A stretch of 64,000 nt of DNA from Allobosea sp. (GTDB lineage: Bacteria > Pseudomonadota > Alphaproteobacteria > Rhizobiales > Beijerinckiaceae), in the NCBI RefSeq assembly GCF_017308075.1, contig NZ_JAFKFX010000027.1, forward strand, positions 223,339 through 287,338. The letters run 5' to 3'. The first letter of the stretch is position 1; every line of letters begins with the position of its first letter. Below the pieces are notes generated by a model. That model was not told the DNA's origin. It did no database searches and saw nothing but the letters and a program-made list of their open reading frames with translations. A program made the translations under genes and the position numbers. Positions 1 through 9,117 of the stretch are shown one piece after another.

Positions 1-493
1 CGATCTCGATCTCCTTGTCGTCGAGCTCGTTGGCGCGCAGTTTGCGGCGGAAGGCGTCGCGCGTCGTCGTGCTCGCCGTCGCCCCGACGAGCGCATCGAG
101 CACGCGCTCCTCGGCGGCGACATGCGCCTTGGCCTGGACGTCCTTGCGCCTGAGGTCGCGGACCAGCCCGATCGCGACCTCGACGAGGTCGCGCACTATC
201 GATTCGACGTCGCGGCCGACATAGCCAACCTCGGTGAACTTGGTCGCCTCGACCTTGAGGAAGGGCGCGTTGGCCAGCTTGGCGAGGCGTCTTGCGATCT
301 CGGTCTTGCCGCAGCCGGTCGGTCCGATCATCAGGATGTTCTTGGGCGCGACTTCCTCGCGCAGCGGGCCTTCGAGCTGCTGCCGGCGCCAGCGATTGCG
401 CAGCGCGATGGCGACGGCGCGCTTGGCGTCGTTCTGGCCGACGATGTAGCGATCGAGCTCGGAGACGATCTCGCGGGGGGAAAACGACGTCAT
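1..493 (-). CDS. hslU: ATP-dependent protease ATPase subunit HslU (N-terminal part)
   Basis: HslU (ClpY) is the AAA+ unfoldase that feeds substrates into the HslV peptidase in the cytoplasm. Reading leftward from the ATG, the protein starts [20 protein letters not shown], the conserved HslU opening. A Walker A loop [15 protein letters not shown] follows at about residues 58-72, then the family motif [13 protein letters not shown]. About 164 residues are present; the rest lies beyond the window edge, so the Walker B and sensor regions cannot be checked. The start codon shares one base with the stop of the preceding GNAT stub, placing hslU last in the run that begins with hslV. Gene identity is certain; only completeness is unknown. 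Confidence 0.95.
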   Translation of the reverse strand, partial: MTSFSPREIVSELDRYIVGQNDAKRAVAIALRNRWRRQQLEGPLREEVAPKNILMIGPTGCGKTEIARRLAKLANAPFLKVEATKFTEVGYVGRDVESIVRDLVEVAIGLVRDLRRKDVQAKAHVAAEERVLDALVGATASTTTRDAFRRKLRANELDDKEIEI

Positions 494-612
494 CAAACAG
501 GTTCCTGGACCATGATCAGCGCGCGACCGTCGCCGGTATCGCGTTCTTGGAGAGCGGTGAAGCCGGCCTTCTCATAGGCACGGATCGCGGCGAGATTATC
601 CGACCTGCTCAT
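493..612 (-). pseudogene. C-terminal stub of a GNAT N-acetyltransferase
   Basis: A 39-codon frame between the membrane-protein gene and hslU. Its residues [14 protein letters not shown], followed by a charged stretch and ALIMVQEP, match the C-terminal acetyl-CoA-binding end of GNAT acetyltransferases of the aminoglycoside 6'-acetyltransferase type. Upstream in the same frame the sequence no longer looks like GNAT, so the catalytic core is missing. Its ATG overlaps the preceding stop in an ATGA, and its own TGA shares a base with the hslU start, so the piece is neatly placed in the operon. From memory, many rhizobia carry an intact acetyltransferase between hslV and hslU; I infer that this is what remains of it. 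It could still be translated as a short peptide that couples translation into hslU. Confidence 0.6.
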
Positions 613-1706
613 GGCGAGCTCTGCAGGAAGACCGGCGGCAAGCGATCTGCCAGCGCGCCGAGTGGAAGCCGCGGGACGATCAGCGTTCTCAGGGAGCGCC
701 AGCCGGCGGAAAGCCCGAGCACCACGACCGCCAGGCCGAGAAGGGTCAGCGGTAGGCCGAGCCCACCCTCGACGCGCTGGGCCAGCAGATAGGCGATGGC
801 GATGCCGGCATAGCTCAGCCCGGAGACGATCAGGGCTCGGCGGTCGATCACCAGCGCGACCAGCCCGAGCAGGACGAACAGCGCGAGCACGACCAGCGCC
901 TTGCCGGTGCCGATGTCACCGATGCCACCGGTCGCGAGCTGGATCGTCGGGTGAACGATCAGCGGCGCGGCGAGCAGATGCAGCCAGAAGGCGCCGTCGG
1001 AGCGACGCGTCAGCCGACGCGGATCGCTCATATCGGCGCGCATGGCGAAGAGGAAGATGCCGACGCCGACCACGAAGGCCAAGGCGGTCAGATGATTCTC
1101 GATCAACCGGGGATCGACGAGGGTCAGCAGCCCGGCGAGCACGACGACGCAGCCGGCCGCGGTGATCGCGGCATCGATCGGCACGCGAAACCGCCAATGG
1201 TGCAGGCCCGCCGCGAGCGCACCGGCGAGACCACCGCCGATCAGCAGCCAGCCTTGCCGTGCCTCGCCGCGGATCGCCGCCTGCTGGACCAGCAGGTCGG
1301 CGGCAAGCAAGGCCAGGAAACCGGCGGCGGCCGCGAACATCAGGGCGAGCGCAATCGACGGCAAAGCGAGCCGCATGCGGCGCGAGAACCATTCCGCCAG
1401 CCCCCAGGCGACGACGAGGCCGGTCAGGGCGAAAGCCTCGCCGAGGCCGAGCAGTTGCGTCAGCCCGAGCAGCGCCGAGGCGAGGAGTCCGACCCCGATG
1501 GTGACGAAGACGTCGTTGAAGCCGCCGATCAGCCGGAAGCGCTCGTCATCGGGATCGACCGGGCGAACCTCCTCTGCCGAGGCATCGCCGGCAGGGGCAG
1601 GCGCGGCCTCGCGGCGCAGGCGCGCCAGATGCGCGATGCGCACCACCTGGGCCTGGTCGATGATGCCCTCTGCGACCGCGGCCTGCAGATCCTCCTCGCG
1701 GATCAT
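609..1706 (-). CDS. Multi-pass membrane protein of unknown function (DUF2157-like N-terminus)
   Basis: This predicted 365-residue protein starts with a short hydrophilic helical region (about residues 1-60, with repeated acidic and Ala/Arg residues). About ten hydrophobic segments follow to near the C-terminus, so it is an inner-membrane protein. I see no catalytic motif. The N-terminal pattern of a short helix containing [14 protein letters not shown] resembles the cytoplasmic head of DUF2157-type membrane proteins, but that link is weak. Its ATG overlaps the hslV stop (ATGA) and its TGA overlaps the start of the GNAT stub, so it is translationally coupled inside the hslVU operon. This is an odd place for a membrane protein, and I infer that it was inserted there. 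Function unknown. Confidence 0.75.
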   Translation of the reverse strand: MIREEDLQAAVAEGIIDQAQVVRIAHLARLRREAAPAPAGDASAEEVRPVDPDDERFRLIGGFNDVFVTIGVGLLASALLGLTQLLGLGEAFALTGLVVAWGLAEWFSRRMRLALPSIALALMFAAAAGFLALLAADLLVQQAAIRGEARQGWLLIGGGLAGALAAGLHHWRFRVPIDAAITAAGCVVVLAGLLTLVDPRLIENHLTALAFVVGVGIFLFAMRADMSDPRRLTRRSDGAFWLHLLAAPLIVHPTIQLATGGIGDIGTGKALVVLALFVLLGLVALVIDRRALIVSGLSYAGIAIAYLLAQRVEGGLGLPLTLLGLAVVVLGLSAGWRSLRTLIVPRLPLGALADRLPPVFLQSSP

Positions 1707-2272
1707 GCCAATTCCAGGCTCTCGATGACGAGGGAATGGTTGGTGTAGACGCAGATGTCGCCAGCGATCTTCATCGCCTTGCGGACGATCATCTCGGCAT
1801 CGGGCTCGACATCGACTAAGGCACGGGCGGCGGCCAGCGCGTAATTGCCGCCGGAGCCGATCGCCATCACCGAACCGTGCTCGCTCGCCTCGGGTTCCAG
1901 CACGTCGCCGGTGCCGGAGATCAGTAGCGAAACCTCCTTGTCGGCGACGAGCAGCATTGCCTCCAGCCGGCGCAGATAACGGTCGGTGCGCCAGTCCTTG
2001 GCGAGCTCGACGCAGGCGCGCAGCAGCTGCGTCGGATATTGCTCGAGCTTGGCCTCGAGCCGTTCGAACAGGGTGAAGGCGTCGGCGGTAGCGCCGGCGA
2101 AACCGGCGATCACCGCGCCCTTGGCGAGGCGACGCACCTTCCTGGCATTGCCCTTCATGATCGTCGGGCCGAGCGAGACCTGGCCGTCGCCGCCGATCAC
2201 GACGCGGCCGCCCTTGCGCACCATCAGGATGGTGGTGGCGTGCATGCTGGGAATGCTGGAGGTCTCTGACAT
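1703..2272 (-). CDS. hslV: ATP-dependent protease peptidase subunit HslV
   Basis: HslV (ClpQ) is the dodecameric threonine peptidase partner of HslU. The 189-residue product has a short leader ([12 protein letters not shown]) before TTILMVRK; the first Thr of that motif becomes the catalytic N-terminal residue after processing. The family segments [20 protein letters not shown] and [17 protein letters not shown] follow in order, and [14 protein letters not shown] lies near residue 140. Length is usual for rhizobial HslV. It is the first gene of an overlapping run ending in hslU. The upstream region faces away from hisB and should hold its promoter, although I could not pick out clear -35 and -10 boxes. 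Confidence 0.95.
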   Translation of the reverse strand: MSETSSIPSMHATTILMVRKGGRVVIGGDGQVSLGPTIMKGNARKVRRLAKGAVIAGFAGATADAFTLFERLEAKLEQYPTQLLRACVELAKDWRTDRYLRRLEAMLLVADKEVSLLISGTGDVLEPEASEHGSVMAIGSGGNYALAAARALVDVEPDAEMIVRKAMKIAGDICVYTNHSLVIESLELA

Positions 2273-2580
2273 CGCGATTCAGTCTCGGTCGGAACGGGTG
2301 CCGCCAACATGTTCAGGCGAAGGCCCCGTATCAAGGGCAAGGGCAGGAATCGAGGTCGGGGCGGCTATACCGGCCAAGCCGCGCCAACCTCCGCGTCATC
2401 CTGGTCGTAGCGAAGCGGAGCGCCGGGATCCATCGGCGAACACCGAGCTTTACGATGGATCCGAGGACGGCCTACGGCCGCCCAGGATGACACAGGGGGC
2501 CGGCATCGAGCGCAGGGCATTGGCCATGGCGCTCCGCGCCTGCTAAAGCGACGCCAAATCCGCAAGAGACAGAGGTCAGC
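2273..2580. other. Intergenic region between divergent hslV and hisB
   Basis: This stretch of about 300 bases has no gene I can support. It must hold the promoters for hslV (leftward) and hisB (rightward). Its middle is occupied by a REP-like inverted repeat (separate entry), leaving about 90-120 bases on each side for control signals. I did not find a clear attenuator or leader peptide for the his genes. Confidence 0.6.
2395..2491. repeat. REP-like nested inverted repeat
   Basis: Outer arms GTCATCCTGG (2395-2404) and CCAGGATGAC (2482-2491) are perfect complements. Inner arms GGATCCATCG (2426-2435) and CGATGGATCC (2453-2462) are also perfect, with a short loop. The words GAAGCGGAGCGCCGGGATC on the left side resemble scattered repeats elsewhere in the window (42230-42261, 58121-58260). 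This looks like a member of a dispersed extragenic palindrome family. Confidence 0.7.
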
Positions 2581-3168
2581 ATGCGTTCGGGCGAGGTCAA
2601 GCGCCGTACCAACGAAACCGACATCGCGGTGAAGCTCGTGCTCGACGGCACCGGCAAGGCCGAGATTTCAAGCGGCGTCGGCTTCTTCGACCATATGCTC
2701 GACCTGTTCGCGCGGCATTCGCTGATCGACACCACGGTCACGGTGAAGGGCGACACCCATATCGACGACCACCACTCGGTCGAGGATGCCGGCATCGCGC
2801 TCGGCGAGGCCCTGAAACAGGCGCTCGGCGACAAGAAGGGCATCCGTCGCTATGCCGACGTGCATCTGCCGATGGACGAGACGCTGACCCGCGTCGCGGT
2901 CGACGTCTCGGGCCGGCCCTTCCTGGTCTTCCGCACCGAGTTCAAGGCGCAGAAGATCGGCAGCTTCGACACCGAGCTGGTGCGCGAGTTCTTCCAGGCC
3001 TTCGCCATGAATGCCGGCATCACCCTGCATGTCGAGACGCTCTATGGCGACAACGCCCACCATATCGCCGAGAGCTGCTTCAAGGGGCTAGCGCGGGCGC
3101 TGCGCCAGGCGCTGGAAGTCGACCCGCGCGAGGGCGGCCGCGTGCCCTCGACCAAGGGTGCGCTGTAA
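2581..3168 (+). CDS. hisB: Imidazoleglycerol-phosphate dehydratase HisB
   Basis: Catalyses dehydration of imidazole glycerol phosphate to imidazole acetol phosphate in histidine synthesis. The 195-residue protein is a monofunctional dehydratase without the phosphatase domain found in enteric HisB. The two metal-binding motifs of the pseudo-repeat are visible: HHSVED at about residues 64-69 and HHIAES at 160-165; GFFDHML (34-40) is also present. It starts the plus-strand his cluster and is followed 11 bases later by the DUF2628 gene. An AGAGG-type Shine-Dalgarno lies just upstream of the ATG. Confidence 0.97.
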   Translation: MRSGEVKRRTNETDIAVKLVLDGTGKAEISSGVGFFDHMLDLFARHSLIDTTVTVKGDTHIDDHHSVEDAGIALGEALKQALGDKKGIRRYADVHLPMDETLTRVAVDVSGRPFLVFRTEFKAQKIGSFDTELVREFFQAFAMNAGITLHVETLYGDNAHHIAESCFKGLARALRQALEVDPREGGRVPSTKGAL

Positions 3169-3179
3169 GGGGCGATGCC

Positions 3180-3665
3180 ATGGCGTTCTATCAGGTCCTG
3201 ATTCCGCCGCCCGGTGCCGGCGGGTTGCGCGAGGAAATCGAGCAGGCACGCGTCCTGCCCGAGAGCTTCACCTGGTCTGCCTTCCTGTTCGGCGGGTTCT
3301 GGCTCTTGCTGAAGCGGCTCTGGCTCGCCTTCCTGCTCTACGGCCTGGCTTGGGGCGGCATCATCTATCTCCAGCGCCAGTTCGGCTTCTCCTTCGCCGC
3401 GGTCTCGCTGTCGCATCTGGCACTCGGCATCTTCCTCGGCCTCGAAGGCCAGAATCTGATCGCGCGCAAGCTGACGCGCAAAGGCTGGCGGCTGGTCGAC
3501 ATCGTCGAGGCGCCGGACCTTTCCAGCGCCGAGCGCCGCTATTTCGAGCGTGCCCTGCCGGAAGGCGCAGCCCCGCGCGCCATGGCCCCGACGAGCGCGC
3601 CGGCCCGCTTCGCCAGCGGACCGACGCCGGTGATCGGCCTCTTCCCGGAAGCGAGCGGACGATGA
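3180..3665 (+). CDS. DUF2628 domain membrane protein
   Basis: A 161-residue protein with the pattern of DUF2628: an N-terminal strand-rich lead, a motif around [19 protein letters not shown] (about residues 31-49) that begins a membrane hairpin, a second membrane helix near residues 70-90, and a GLEGQNL segment before a cytoplasmic tail. The family has no known activity. It regularly sits between hisB and hisH in Hyphomicrobiales, as here. Its stop overlaps the hisH start (ATGA), so the two are coupled. The tail is Ala/Pro-rich and probably disordered. Confidence 0.85.
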   Translation: MAFYQVLIPPPGAGGLREEIEQARVLPESFTWSAFLFGGFWLLLKRLWLAFLLYGLAWGGIIYLQRQFGFSFAAVSLSHLALGIFLGLEGQNLIARKLTRKGWRLVDIVEAPDLSSAERRYFERALPEGAAPRAMAPTSAPARFASGPTPVIGLFPEASGR

Positions 3666-4318
3666 GCCAGACCGTCACGATCGTCGATTACGGCTCGGGC
3701 AATCTGCACTCGGCCGCAAAAGCCTTCGAGCGCGCCGCGGCGGAGGCCGGCCTCGCCGCCAGCATCCGCGTCACCAGCGATCCCGATGCGGTGCGCGCCG
3801 CCGACCGCATCGTGCTGCCGGGCGTCGGTGCCTTCGCCGATTGCCGGGCCGGGCTCGATGCCGTCGCCGGCATGGTCGAGGCGCTCGAGGAAACCGTGCG
3901 CGGCAAGGGCAGGCCCTTCCTCGGCATCTGCGTCGGCATGCAGCTGATGGCGAGCCGCGGGCTGGAATACGTCACCACGCAAGGGCTCGGCTGGATTCCC
4001 GGCGATGTCAGCCTGATCCGCCCGCAGGATGAGAGCCTGAAGATCCCGCATATGGGCTGGAACACCCTGCACAAGCAGGACGAGCACGCTTTGCTCGACG
4101 GGATCGAGACCGGCCCCTCCGGCTGGCACGCCTATTTCGTGCATTCCTACGCGCTCGTCGCCGAGCGGGCACAGGACGTGCTCGCTTTGACCGATTATGG
4201 CGGCCCCGTCACCGCCATGGTCGCGCAGGGCAACATGGCGGGCACGCAGTTCCATCCCGAGAAGAGCCAGAGGCTCGGCCTCAAGCTGATCGCCAATTTC
4301 CTGAGGTGGAAGCCTTGA
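3662..4318 (+). CDS. hisH: Imidazole glycerol phosphate synthase glutaminase subunit HisH
   Basis: HisH hydrolyses glutamine and passes ammonia to HisF for the ring-closing step of histidine synthesis. The 218-residue product carries the class I glutamine amidotransferase triad: Cys90 in GICVGMQLM, and His198 and Glu200 in FHPEKSQ. The N-terminus [17 protein letters not shown] is typical. The chosen ATG overlaps the DUF2628 stop, and its own stop overlaps the likely hisA start. Its partner hisF is not next door but about 2.7 kb away, beyond a minus-strand insertion. Confidence 0.96.
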   Translation: MSQTVTIVDYGSGNLHSAAKAFERAAAEAGLAASIRVTSDPDAVRAADRIVLPGVGAFADCRAGLDAVAGMVEALEETVRGKGRPFLGICVGMQLMASRGLEYVTTQGLGWIPGDVSLIRPQDESLKIPHMGWNTLHKQDEHALLDGIETGPSGWHAYFVHSYALVAERAQDVLALTDYGGPVTAMVAQGNMAGTQFHPEKSQRLGLKLIANFLRWKP

Positions 4319-5049
4319 TCCTTTTCCCAGCCATCGACCTCAAGGAAGGCCGCTGCGTTCGCCTGAAACAGGGCGACATGGAGCAGGCGACGATCTTCAA
4401 CGACGATCCCGCCGCCCAGGCCGCCACCTTCGAGGCCCAGGGCTTCCAATGGCTGCATGTCGTCGATCTCGACGGCGCCTTCGCCGGCAAGCCGATGAAT
4501 GCCGGCGCGGTCGAGGCGATTTTGAAGAAGGTCGCCTTCCCGGTGCAGCTCGGCGGCGGCATCCGCGACATGAAGACGGTCGAGGGCTGGCTCGAGAAGG
4601 GCATCGCCCGCGTCATCATCGGCACGGCGGCGGTGCGCGACCCCGGCTTCGTGCGCGAGGCGGCCAAGGCCTTCCCGGGCAAGGTCGCGGTCGGCATCGA
4701 CGCGCGCGACGGCTATGTGGCCGTGGAAGGTTGGGCCGAGACCTCGGCGCTCGCCGCCGACGATCTCGGCCGGCGCTTCGAGGATGCCGGCGTTTCCGCG
4801 ATCATCTACACCGACATCGCCCGCGACGGCATGCTCAAGGGCATCAACTGGGACGGGACGATCGGCCTCGCCCAGGCGCTCTCGATCCCGGTGATCGCCT
4901 CGGGCGGCCTCGCCTCGATGGCCGATATCGAGCGACTCTGCGCGCCCGACGCGGCGATCCTCGAAGGCGCCATCACCGGCCGGGCGCTCTATGACGGGCG
5001 GATCGACCCCGCCGCCGCGCTGGCGCGGCTCGCCCTTACCTCGGCCTGA
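4315..5049 (+). CDS. hisA: ProFAR isomerase HisA
   Basis: HisA isomerises ProFAR to PRFAR by an Amadori rearrangement on a (beta/alpha)8 barrel. The two catalytic aspartates are visible: the first in FPAIDLKEG near the N-terminus, the second in IYTDIARDG near residue 127. Phosphate-binding loops LGGGIRD and ASGGL are also present. The family usually begins M-I-L-F-P-A-I-D, which fits the TTG at 4315 that overlaps the hisH stop (TTGA). A GTG at 4306 would add three residues and cannot be excluded. A GC-rich hairpin follows the stop. Confidence 0.94.
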   Translation: MILFPAIDLKEGRCVRLKQGDMEQATIFNDDPAAQAATFEAQGFQWLHVVDLDGAFAGKPMNAGAVEAILKKVAFPVQLGGGIRDMKTVEGWLEKGIARVIIGTAAVRDPGFVREAAKAFPGKVAVGIDARDGYVAVEGWAETSALAADDLGRRFEDAGVSAIIYTDIARDGMLKGINWDGTIGLAQALSIPVIASGGLASMADIERLCAPDAAILEGAITGRALYDGRIDPAAALARLALTSA

Positions 5050-5110
5050 CCGCGCCGTACGGGACAGTCTGCTCCGGCACGACCGATCGCTTCGAAAGCC
5101 CCGAGGTGAA

Positions 5111-5133
5111 GCGGCGGGCGCAAAGCCCGCCGC
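5111..5133. terminator. GC hairpin between convergent hisA and carbonic anhydrase gene
   Basis: GCGGCGGGC (5111-5119) and GCCCGCCGC (5125-5133) form a perfect 9-bp stem with a 5-base loop. It lies between two converging genes and could stop transcription from both sides. It lacks a T-run on either side, so it is a weak classical terminator. Confidence 0.55.
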
Positions 5134-5136
5134 CGC

Positions 5137-5856
5137 TCAGACGAGGTTCACCTTGCCGGTGGCGAGATCGTAGACGCCGCCGACGACGACGAGCTTCTTC
5201 TCGGCGACGCGCTGCGAGAGGATCGGCCCCGCCTGCTTCAGCTTCTCGACGTTGAGCCTGACATTGGCGATGGTCGCGGCCGCCAGCATGTCCTCCGGCT
5301 TCTCCTTCTGCGCGACGAGCACTGCGGGGCGGATCGCCTCGATCAGCGCGGGGAGATGGCCGGGTAGCTGGGTCTGGTTCTTGACCACGTCGATCGTCGC
5401 CGAGATCGCGCCGCAGCTGGTATGGCCGAGCACCAGGATGAGCTGCGAGCCCAGCACCTGCGCCCCGAATTCGAGGCTGGCCAGCGAATCCTCGTTGACG
5501 AAATTGCCGGCGACGCGGGTAACGAAGAGCTGGCCCGGCCCCTGGTCGAAGGCGAGCTCGGGGGCGATGCGGGAATCGGCGCAGCTGACGATCGAGGCGA
5601 AGGGCGATTGCGAGGCGGCGCGCGCCGCACGCCCGGCCGAGAAATCGCGCTCGTTGAGCTGGCCGGCGACATAGCGGGCATTGCCCTCGACCAGACGCTT
5701 CAGCGCCTCGTCGCCGGCGACACCCTGGGCCCGCGCCGGCGCAGGCAAAGCGAGCGCAGCGGGGAGGCCGGCGCCGAGCGCCAGGAGCCCGCCGGCCCTG
5801 AGAAAGCCGCGGCGCGAGCCGGAGATCGACAAGCCGTCAGCGCATTGGTCACACAT
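5137..5856 (-). CDS. Beta-class carbonic anhydrase with Tat signal
   Basis: Catalyses reversible hydration of CO2. The 239-residue product has the beta-class zinc ligands: Cys92, with Asp94 and Arg96, in SCADSR, and His145 and Cys148 in GHTSCG. The N-terminus holds a twin-arginine motif SRRGFL (14-19), a hydrophobic stretch and an ALPAPARAQ cleavage site, so it is predicted to be exported folded to the periplasm. The start at 5856 follows a strong GGGGGGAAG ribosome site; a longer open frame upstream is not needed. It lies downstream of the pheC-like gene on the same strand, and both interrupt the his cluster. Confidence 0.92.
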   Translation of the reverse strand: MCDQCADGLSISGSRRGFLRAGGLLALGAGLPAALALPAPARAQGVAGDEALKRLVEGNARYVAGQLNERDFSAGRAARAASQSPFASIVSCADSRIAPELAFDQGPGQLFVTRVAGNFVNEDSLASLEFGAQVLGSQLILVLGHTSCGAISATIDVVKNQTQLPGHLPALIEAIRPAVLVAQKEKPEDMLAAATIANVRLNVEKLKQAGPILSQRVAEKKLVVVGGVYDLATGKVNLV

Positions 5857-6001
5857 GATCTTCCCCCCGATGCGACCCAGGCGGAGCGCCGGGCCAAATT
5901 CCCACGCTGCCCTTGCGGCAGGCAGCGCAGAGTGCACGAGGGAGCGTTGGGCTCCGGTTAAGGCGCTCCGGCAAATCCGAGCGGAATTGCCGATACTCGC
6001 C

Positions 6002-6802
6002 TCAGCGGAAATGCTTGTCGAAGATGCGCTGGTACTCGCCGGTCGATTTGGCGATGTGCAGCCACTGGTCGACGAAGGCCTTGAAGACGACGTCGCCGCG
6101 CGGCAGCAGATAACCGATCTCCGAGAAAGTCAGCGGTTTGTCGGTGTTGACCGCGCAGAGGCCGGGCTTGAGCCTCTCCTGGATCGTCGCCTCGCGGGCC
6201 TCGGTGATCATCACGTCGGCGCGGCCGGCGAGGATCTCGTCGAAGATCGAGACATTGTCGGTGTGCAGCTGCAGCTTGGCCTGCTTGAAATTGGTGCGGG
6301 CGAAGCGCTCATTGGTGCCGCCGGGATTGAAGATCACGGTGGTGCCGGGCTTGTCGATGTCAGCCACCGTCTGGAGCCTCCCCTTGTCGGCGCAGCGCAC
6401 CAGCGGGACCTTGCCGGTGGCGAGCGTCGGCGCCGAATAGAAGGCGCGCTTCTGGCGCTCCAGCGTGACGCCGATGCCGCCCATGGCGATGTCGCATTTG
6501 CCGGCGAGGAAATCCGGCATCAGATCGGCCCATTTGGTGCGCACGAAGCGCGGCTCGACGCCGAGCGCCTTGGCCAGCGACTGCGCCATCTCGATGTCGA
6601 CGCCCTCATAGCCCTCGCCCACCGCGACGGTGAACGGCTTGTAGTCGCCGGCCGTGCAGATGCGCAGCACGCCGGCGCCAAGAACGGCATCGAGCTGGCT
6701 GGCGGGAGCCTGCGCCCGCGCCGGGCCGGCGAAGGCTGCGCCGATGGCGGTGCAGAGCGCCGCGCTCCGGAGCGCGCGGACAATGATTGCAGAGATCCTC
6801 AC
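6002..6802 (-). CDS. pheC: Periplasmic cyclohexadienyl (arogenate/prephenate) dehydratase-like protein
   Basis: The 266-residue product has a signal peptide ending GPARA and the fold signature of family 3 solute-binding proteins (LRICTAGDYKPF, GVDIEMAQSLAKALG). Its second half follows Pseudomonas PheC rather than an amino-acid binder: CDIAMGGIGVTLERQ, NPGGTNERFAR, LHTDNVSIFDEI, LCAVN and YVDQWLHIA-like VDQWLHIAKSTGEY. Family knowledge: PheC makes phenylpyruvate or phenylalanine from prephenate or arogenate and evolved from a binding protein; the Glu in GGTNE is important for catalysis and is present here. The GTG at 6802 is 9 bases from AGGAGGA; the ATG at 6811 would touch it. An ordinary amino-acid ABC binder remains possible, but no permease or ATPase gene is nearby. 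Confidence 0.78.
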   Translation of the reverse strand: MRISAIIVRALRSAALCTAIGAAFAGPARAQAPASQLDAVLGAGVLRICTAGDYKPFTVAVGEGYEGVDIEMAQSLAKALGVEPRFVRTKWADLMPDFLAGKCDIAMGGIGVTLERQKRAFYSAPTLATGKVPLVRCADKGRLQTVADIDKPGTTVIFNPGGTNERFARTNFKQAKLQLHTDNVSIFDEILAGRADVMITEAREATIQERLKPGLCAVNTDKPLTFSEIGYLLPRGDVVFKAFVDQWLHIAKSTGEYQRIFDKHFR

Positions 6803-6811
6803 GAAGACCAT

Positions 6812-6818
6812 TCCTCCT
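6812..6818 (-). promoter_or_regulatory. Shine-Dalgarno that sets the pheC-like start
   Basis: AGGAGGA on the minus strand lies 9 bases before GTG 6802 and directly against ATG 6811. The spacing favours the GTG, which also gives a normal-length signal peptide. Confidence 0.6.
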
Positions 6819-6972
6819 GTTCCGGGCTCGACCGGCCCGCGTGTCCCAACAGAGCAGGCGAGCGAAATAGGTTCAATCCGCGCCCGCACGGCGCTAGAGG
6901 GCATTCCAACCCGCCGGCCCATGCTCTAGGGTCCCGCTCCGTCACCTTCCGTCTTTTCGCCAGCAGGCAGAC

Positions 6973-7737
6973 ATGACCCTGAAAACCCGGATTATCCCCT
7001 GCCTCGACGTCAAGGACGGCCGCGTCGTCAAGGGCGTGCAGTTCCTCGACCTCGTCGATGCCGGCGATCCGGTCGAGGCCGCCAAGGCCTATGATGCGGC
7101 GGGCGCAGACGAACTCTGCTTCCTCGACATAACGGCGAGCAGCGAGGATCGCGGCATCCTGTTCGACGTCGTGACGCGCACGGCCGAGGCCTGCTTCATG
7201 CCGCTGACCGTCGGCGGCGGCGTGCGCTCGCTCGAGGATATCAGGCAATTGCTGCTGGCCGGGGCCGACAAGGTCTCGATCATGACGGAAGCGGTGAAGC
7301 GGCGCGAATTCGTGCGCGAGGCCGCGAAGAAATACGGCGCGCAATGCATCGTCGTCGCGATCGACGCCAAGCAGGTCTCCCCCGATCGCTGGGAGATCTT
7401 CACCCATGGCGGGCGCAACCCGACCGGGCTCGACGCGGTCGCCTATGCCCGCGAGGTCGCCTCGCTGGGCGCCGGCGAGATCCTTTTGACCTCGATGGAC
7501 CGCGACGGCGCCAAGACCGGCTTCGACATCGAGTTGACGCGGCGGGTCGCCGATGCGGTCGCCGTGCCGGTGATCGCGTCGGGCGGCGTCGGCACGCTCG
7601 ACCATCTCGTCGAGGGCGTGCGCGACGGCCATGCCTCGGCCGTGCTCGCCGCCTCGATCTTCCATTTCGGCACCTTCACCATCCCGCAGGCCAAGGCCCA
7701 TATGGCGGCGGCCGGCCTCGCCATGCGGCTGGATTGA
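6973..7737 (+). CDS. hisF: Imidazole glycerol phosphate synthase cyclase subunit HisF
   Basis: HisF joins ammonia from HisH to PRFAR and closes the imidazole ring, giving IGP and AICAR. The 254-residue barrel shows the catalytic Asp in IPCLDVKDG (near residue 12), the second Asp in [16 protein letters not shown], and the phosphate loop ASGGVGT. Length is standard. The upstream 170 bases separate it from the divergent pheC-like gene, so unlike its usual setting right after hisA it must have its own promoter. hisE follows 4 bases after its stop. Confidence 0.97.
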   Translation: MTLKTRIIPCLDVKDGRVVKGVQFLDLVDAGDPVEAAKAYDAAGADELCFLDITASSEDRGILFDVVTRTAEACFMPLTVGGGVRSLEDIRQLLLAGADKVSIMTEAVKRREFVREAAKKYGAQCIVVAIDAKQVSPDRWEIFTHGGRNPTGLDAVAYAREVASLGAGEILLTSMDRDGAKTGFDIELTRRVADAVAVPVIASGGVGTLDHLVEGVRDGHASAVLAASIFHFGTFTIPQAKAHMAAAGLAMRLD

Positions 7738-7741
7738 GACG

Positions 7742-8062
7742 ATGACGAACTTCACCCTCGCCGATCTCGAACGCATCGTCGCCGAACGCGGCGCTGCCTC
7801 TCCGGAGGAATCCTGGACCGCCAAGCTTCTGGCCGCCGGCCCGGAGCGGGCCGCGAAAAAGCTCGGCGAGGAAGCGGTCGAGGCCGTGATCGCCGCCGTG
7901 AAGGGCGATCGCGAGGAGCTGATCGCCGAAAGCGCCGACCTCATCTATCATCTTTTGGTTGTGCTCAGGGCTCGGAATGTTGCATTGCGGGACGTGTTGA
8001 GCCAGCTTGAGGCTCGAACGGGGCGTTCCGGCCTGGCAGAAAAGGCCGCGCGCCCGCGTTGA
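7742..8062 (+). CDS. hisE: Phosphoribosyl-ATP pyrophosphatase HisE
   Basis: Removes pyrophosphate from phosphoribosyl-ATP, the second step of histidine synthesis. The 106-residue protein is a stand-alone HisE of the MazG-like helical fold, with [14 protein letters not shown] (about 40-53) and the metal-binding [16 protein letters not shown] (about 58-73). The first step and the HisI cyclohydrolase gene are not in this window. It starts 4 bases after hisF and is followed by coaA. Confidence 0.95.
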   Translation: MTNFTLADLERIVAERGAASPEESWTAKLLAAGPERAAKKLGEEAVEAVIAAVKGDREELIAESADLIYHLLVVLRARNVALRDVLSQLEARTGRSGLAEKAARPR

Positions 8063-8117
8063 ACACGAGGCGAGTCACGCGTTGAACCTCGAAGCCTGGA
8101 ATGCGGGTCGCTTCACC

Positions 8118-9092
8118 ATGGACCAGCGTCTCGCCCTCTCGTCCAAGGACCCCGAGCTGGTCTCGCCCTACCGTGCCTTCACGCGCGACGAATGGGCCCA
8201 TCTGCGCGCCGACACGCCGCTGACCCTCTCGGTCGACGACCTGACCAAGCTGCAATCGATCAACGACCCGATCTCGCTCGACGAGATCGTGGCGATCTAT
8301 CTGCCGCTGTCGCGCCTGCTCTCGCTCTACGTCGCGGCGACGCAAGGGCTGTTCAAGGCGACCCAGCGCTTCCTGATGGCCGAGGCCGAGGTCAAGGTCC
8401 CCTATATCATCGGCGTCGCCGGCTCGGTCGCGGTCGGAAAATCGACCACGGCGCGCGTGCTCCAGGCCCTGCTCTCGCGCTGGCCGAACACGCCGAAGGT
8501 CGAGCTCGTCACCACCGACGGCTTCCTGCTGCCCAATGCCGAGCTGGAACGGCGCGGGCTGATGCAGCGCAAGGGCTTCCCGGAGAGCTATGACGGGGCG
8601 GCGCTGCTGCGCTTCGTCTCGGATGTGAAAGCCGGCAAGCGCGCCGTCGCCGCGCCGGTCTATTCGCATCTCGTCTACGACGTCGTGCCCGGCGAGCAGG
8701 TCACGGTCGAGCGGCCGGACATCCTGATCCTCGAAGGGCTCAACGTGCTGCAGGCGAGCCGTCTACCGAAGGACGGCTCGGTGATCCCCTTCGTCTCGGA
8801 CTTCTTCGACTTCTCGGTCTATCTCGACGCCGACGAGAACGATCTGCACCGCTGGTACGTCAACCGCTTCATGACCCTGCGCCAGACCGCCTTCCGCGAC
8901 CCGCGCTCCTTCTTCCGCAAATATGCCGAGATCGGCGAGGAGGAGGCGCTCGCGATCGCCGAGAATCTCTGGACCGGCATCAACCTGCCGAATCTGCGCG
9001 AGAACATCCTGCCGACGCGGCAGCGCGCCAGCCTGATCCTGACCAAGGGCGCCAGCCACCGCATCCAGCAGGTTGCGCTGCGACGGCTTTGA
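8118..9092 (+). CDS. coaA: Type I pantothenate kinase CoaA
   Basis: Phosphorylates pantothenate, the committed step of coenzyme A synthesis. The 324-residue product has the bacterial type I features: the P-loop [12 protein letters not shown] near residue 100, [17 protein letters not shown], and DFSVYLDAD-like [13 protein letters not shown]. The ATG at 8118 gives the usual N-terminus ahead of [15 protein letters not shown]; an open frame extends further left into hisE but has no family similarity. Linkage of coaA to hisE is common in Rhizobiales. Confidence 0.95.
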   Translation: MDQRLALSSKDPELVSPYRAFTRDEWAHLRADTPLTLSVDDLTKLQSINDPISLDEIVAIYLPLSRLLSLYVAATQGLFKATQRFLMAEAEVKVPYIIGVAGSVAVGKSTTARVLQALLSRWPNTPKVELVTTDGFLLPNAELERRGLMQRKGFPESYDGAALLRFVSDVKAGKRAVAAPVYSHLVYDVVPGEQVTVERPDILILEGLNVLQASRLPKDGSVIPFVSDFFDFSVYLDADENDLHRWYVNRFMTLRQTAFRDPRSFFRKYAEIGEEEALAIAENLWTGINLPNLRENILPTRQRASLILTKGASHRIQQVALRRL

Positions 9093-9117
9093 GTCCGGAA
9101 CCACCCGAGTTTCCGAT

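Noticed and set aside
6002-6802. Amino-acid ABC transporter substrate-binding protein
   Set aside because: The fold is shared, but specific PheC motifs dominate the second half and no permease or ATPase gene is adjacent.
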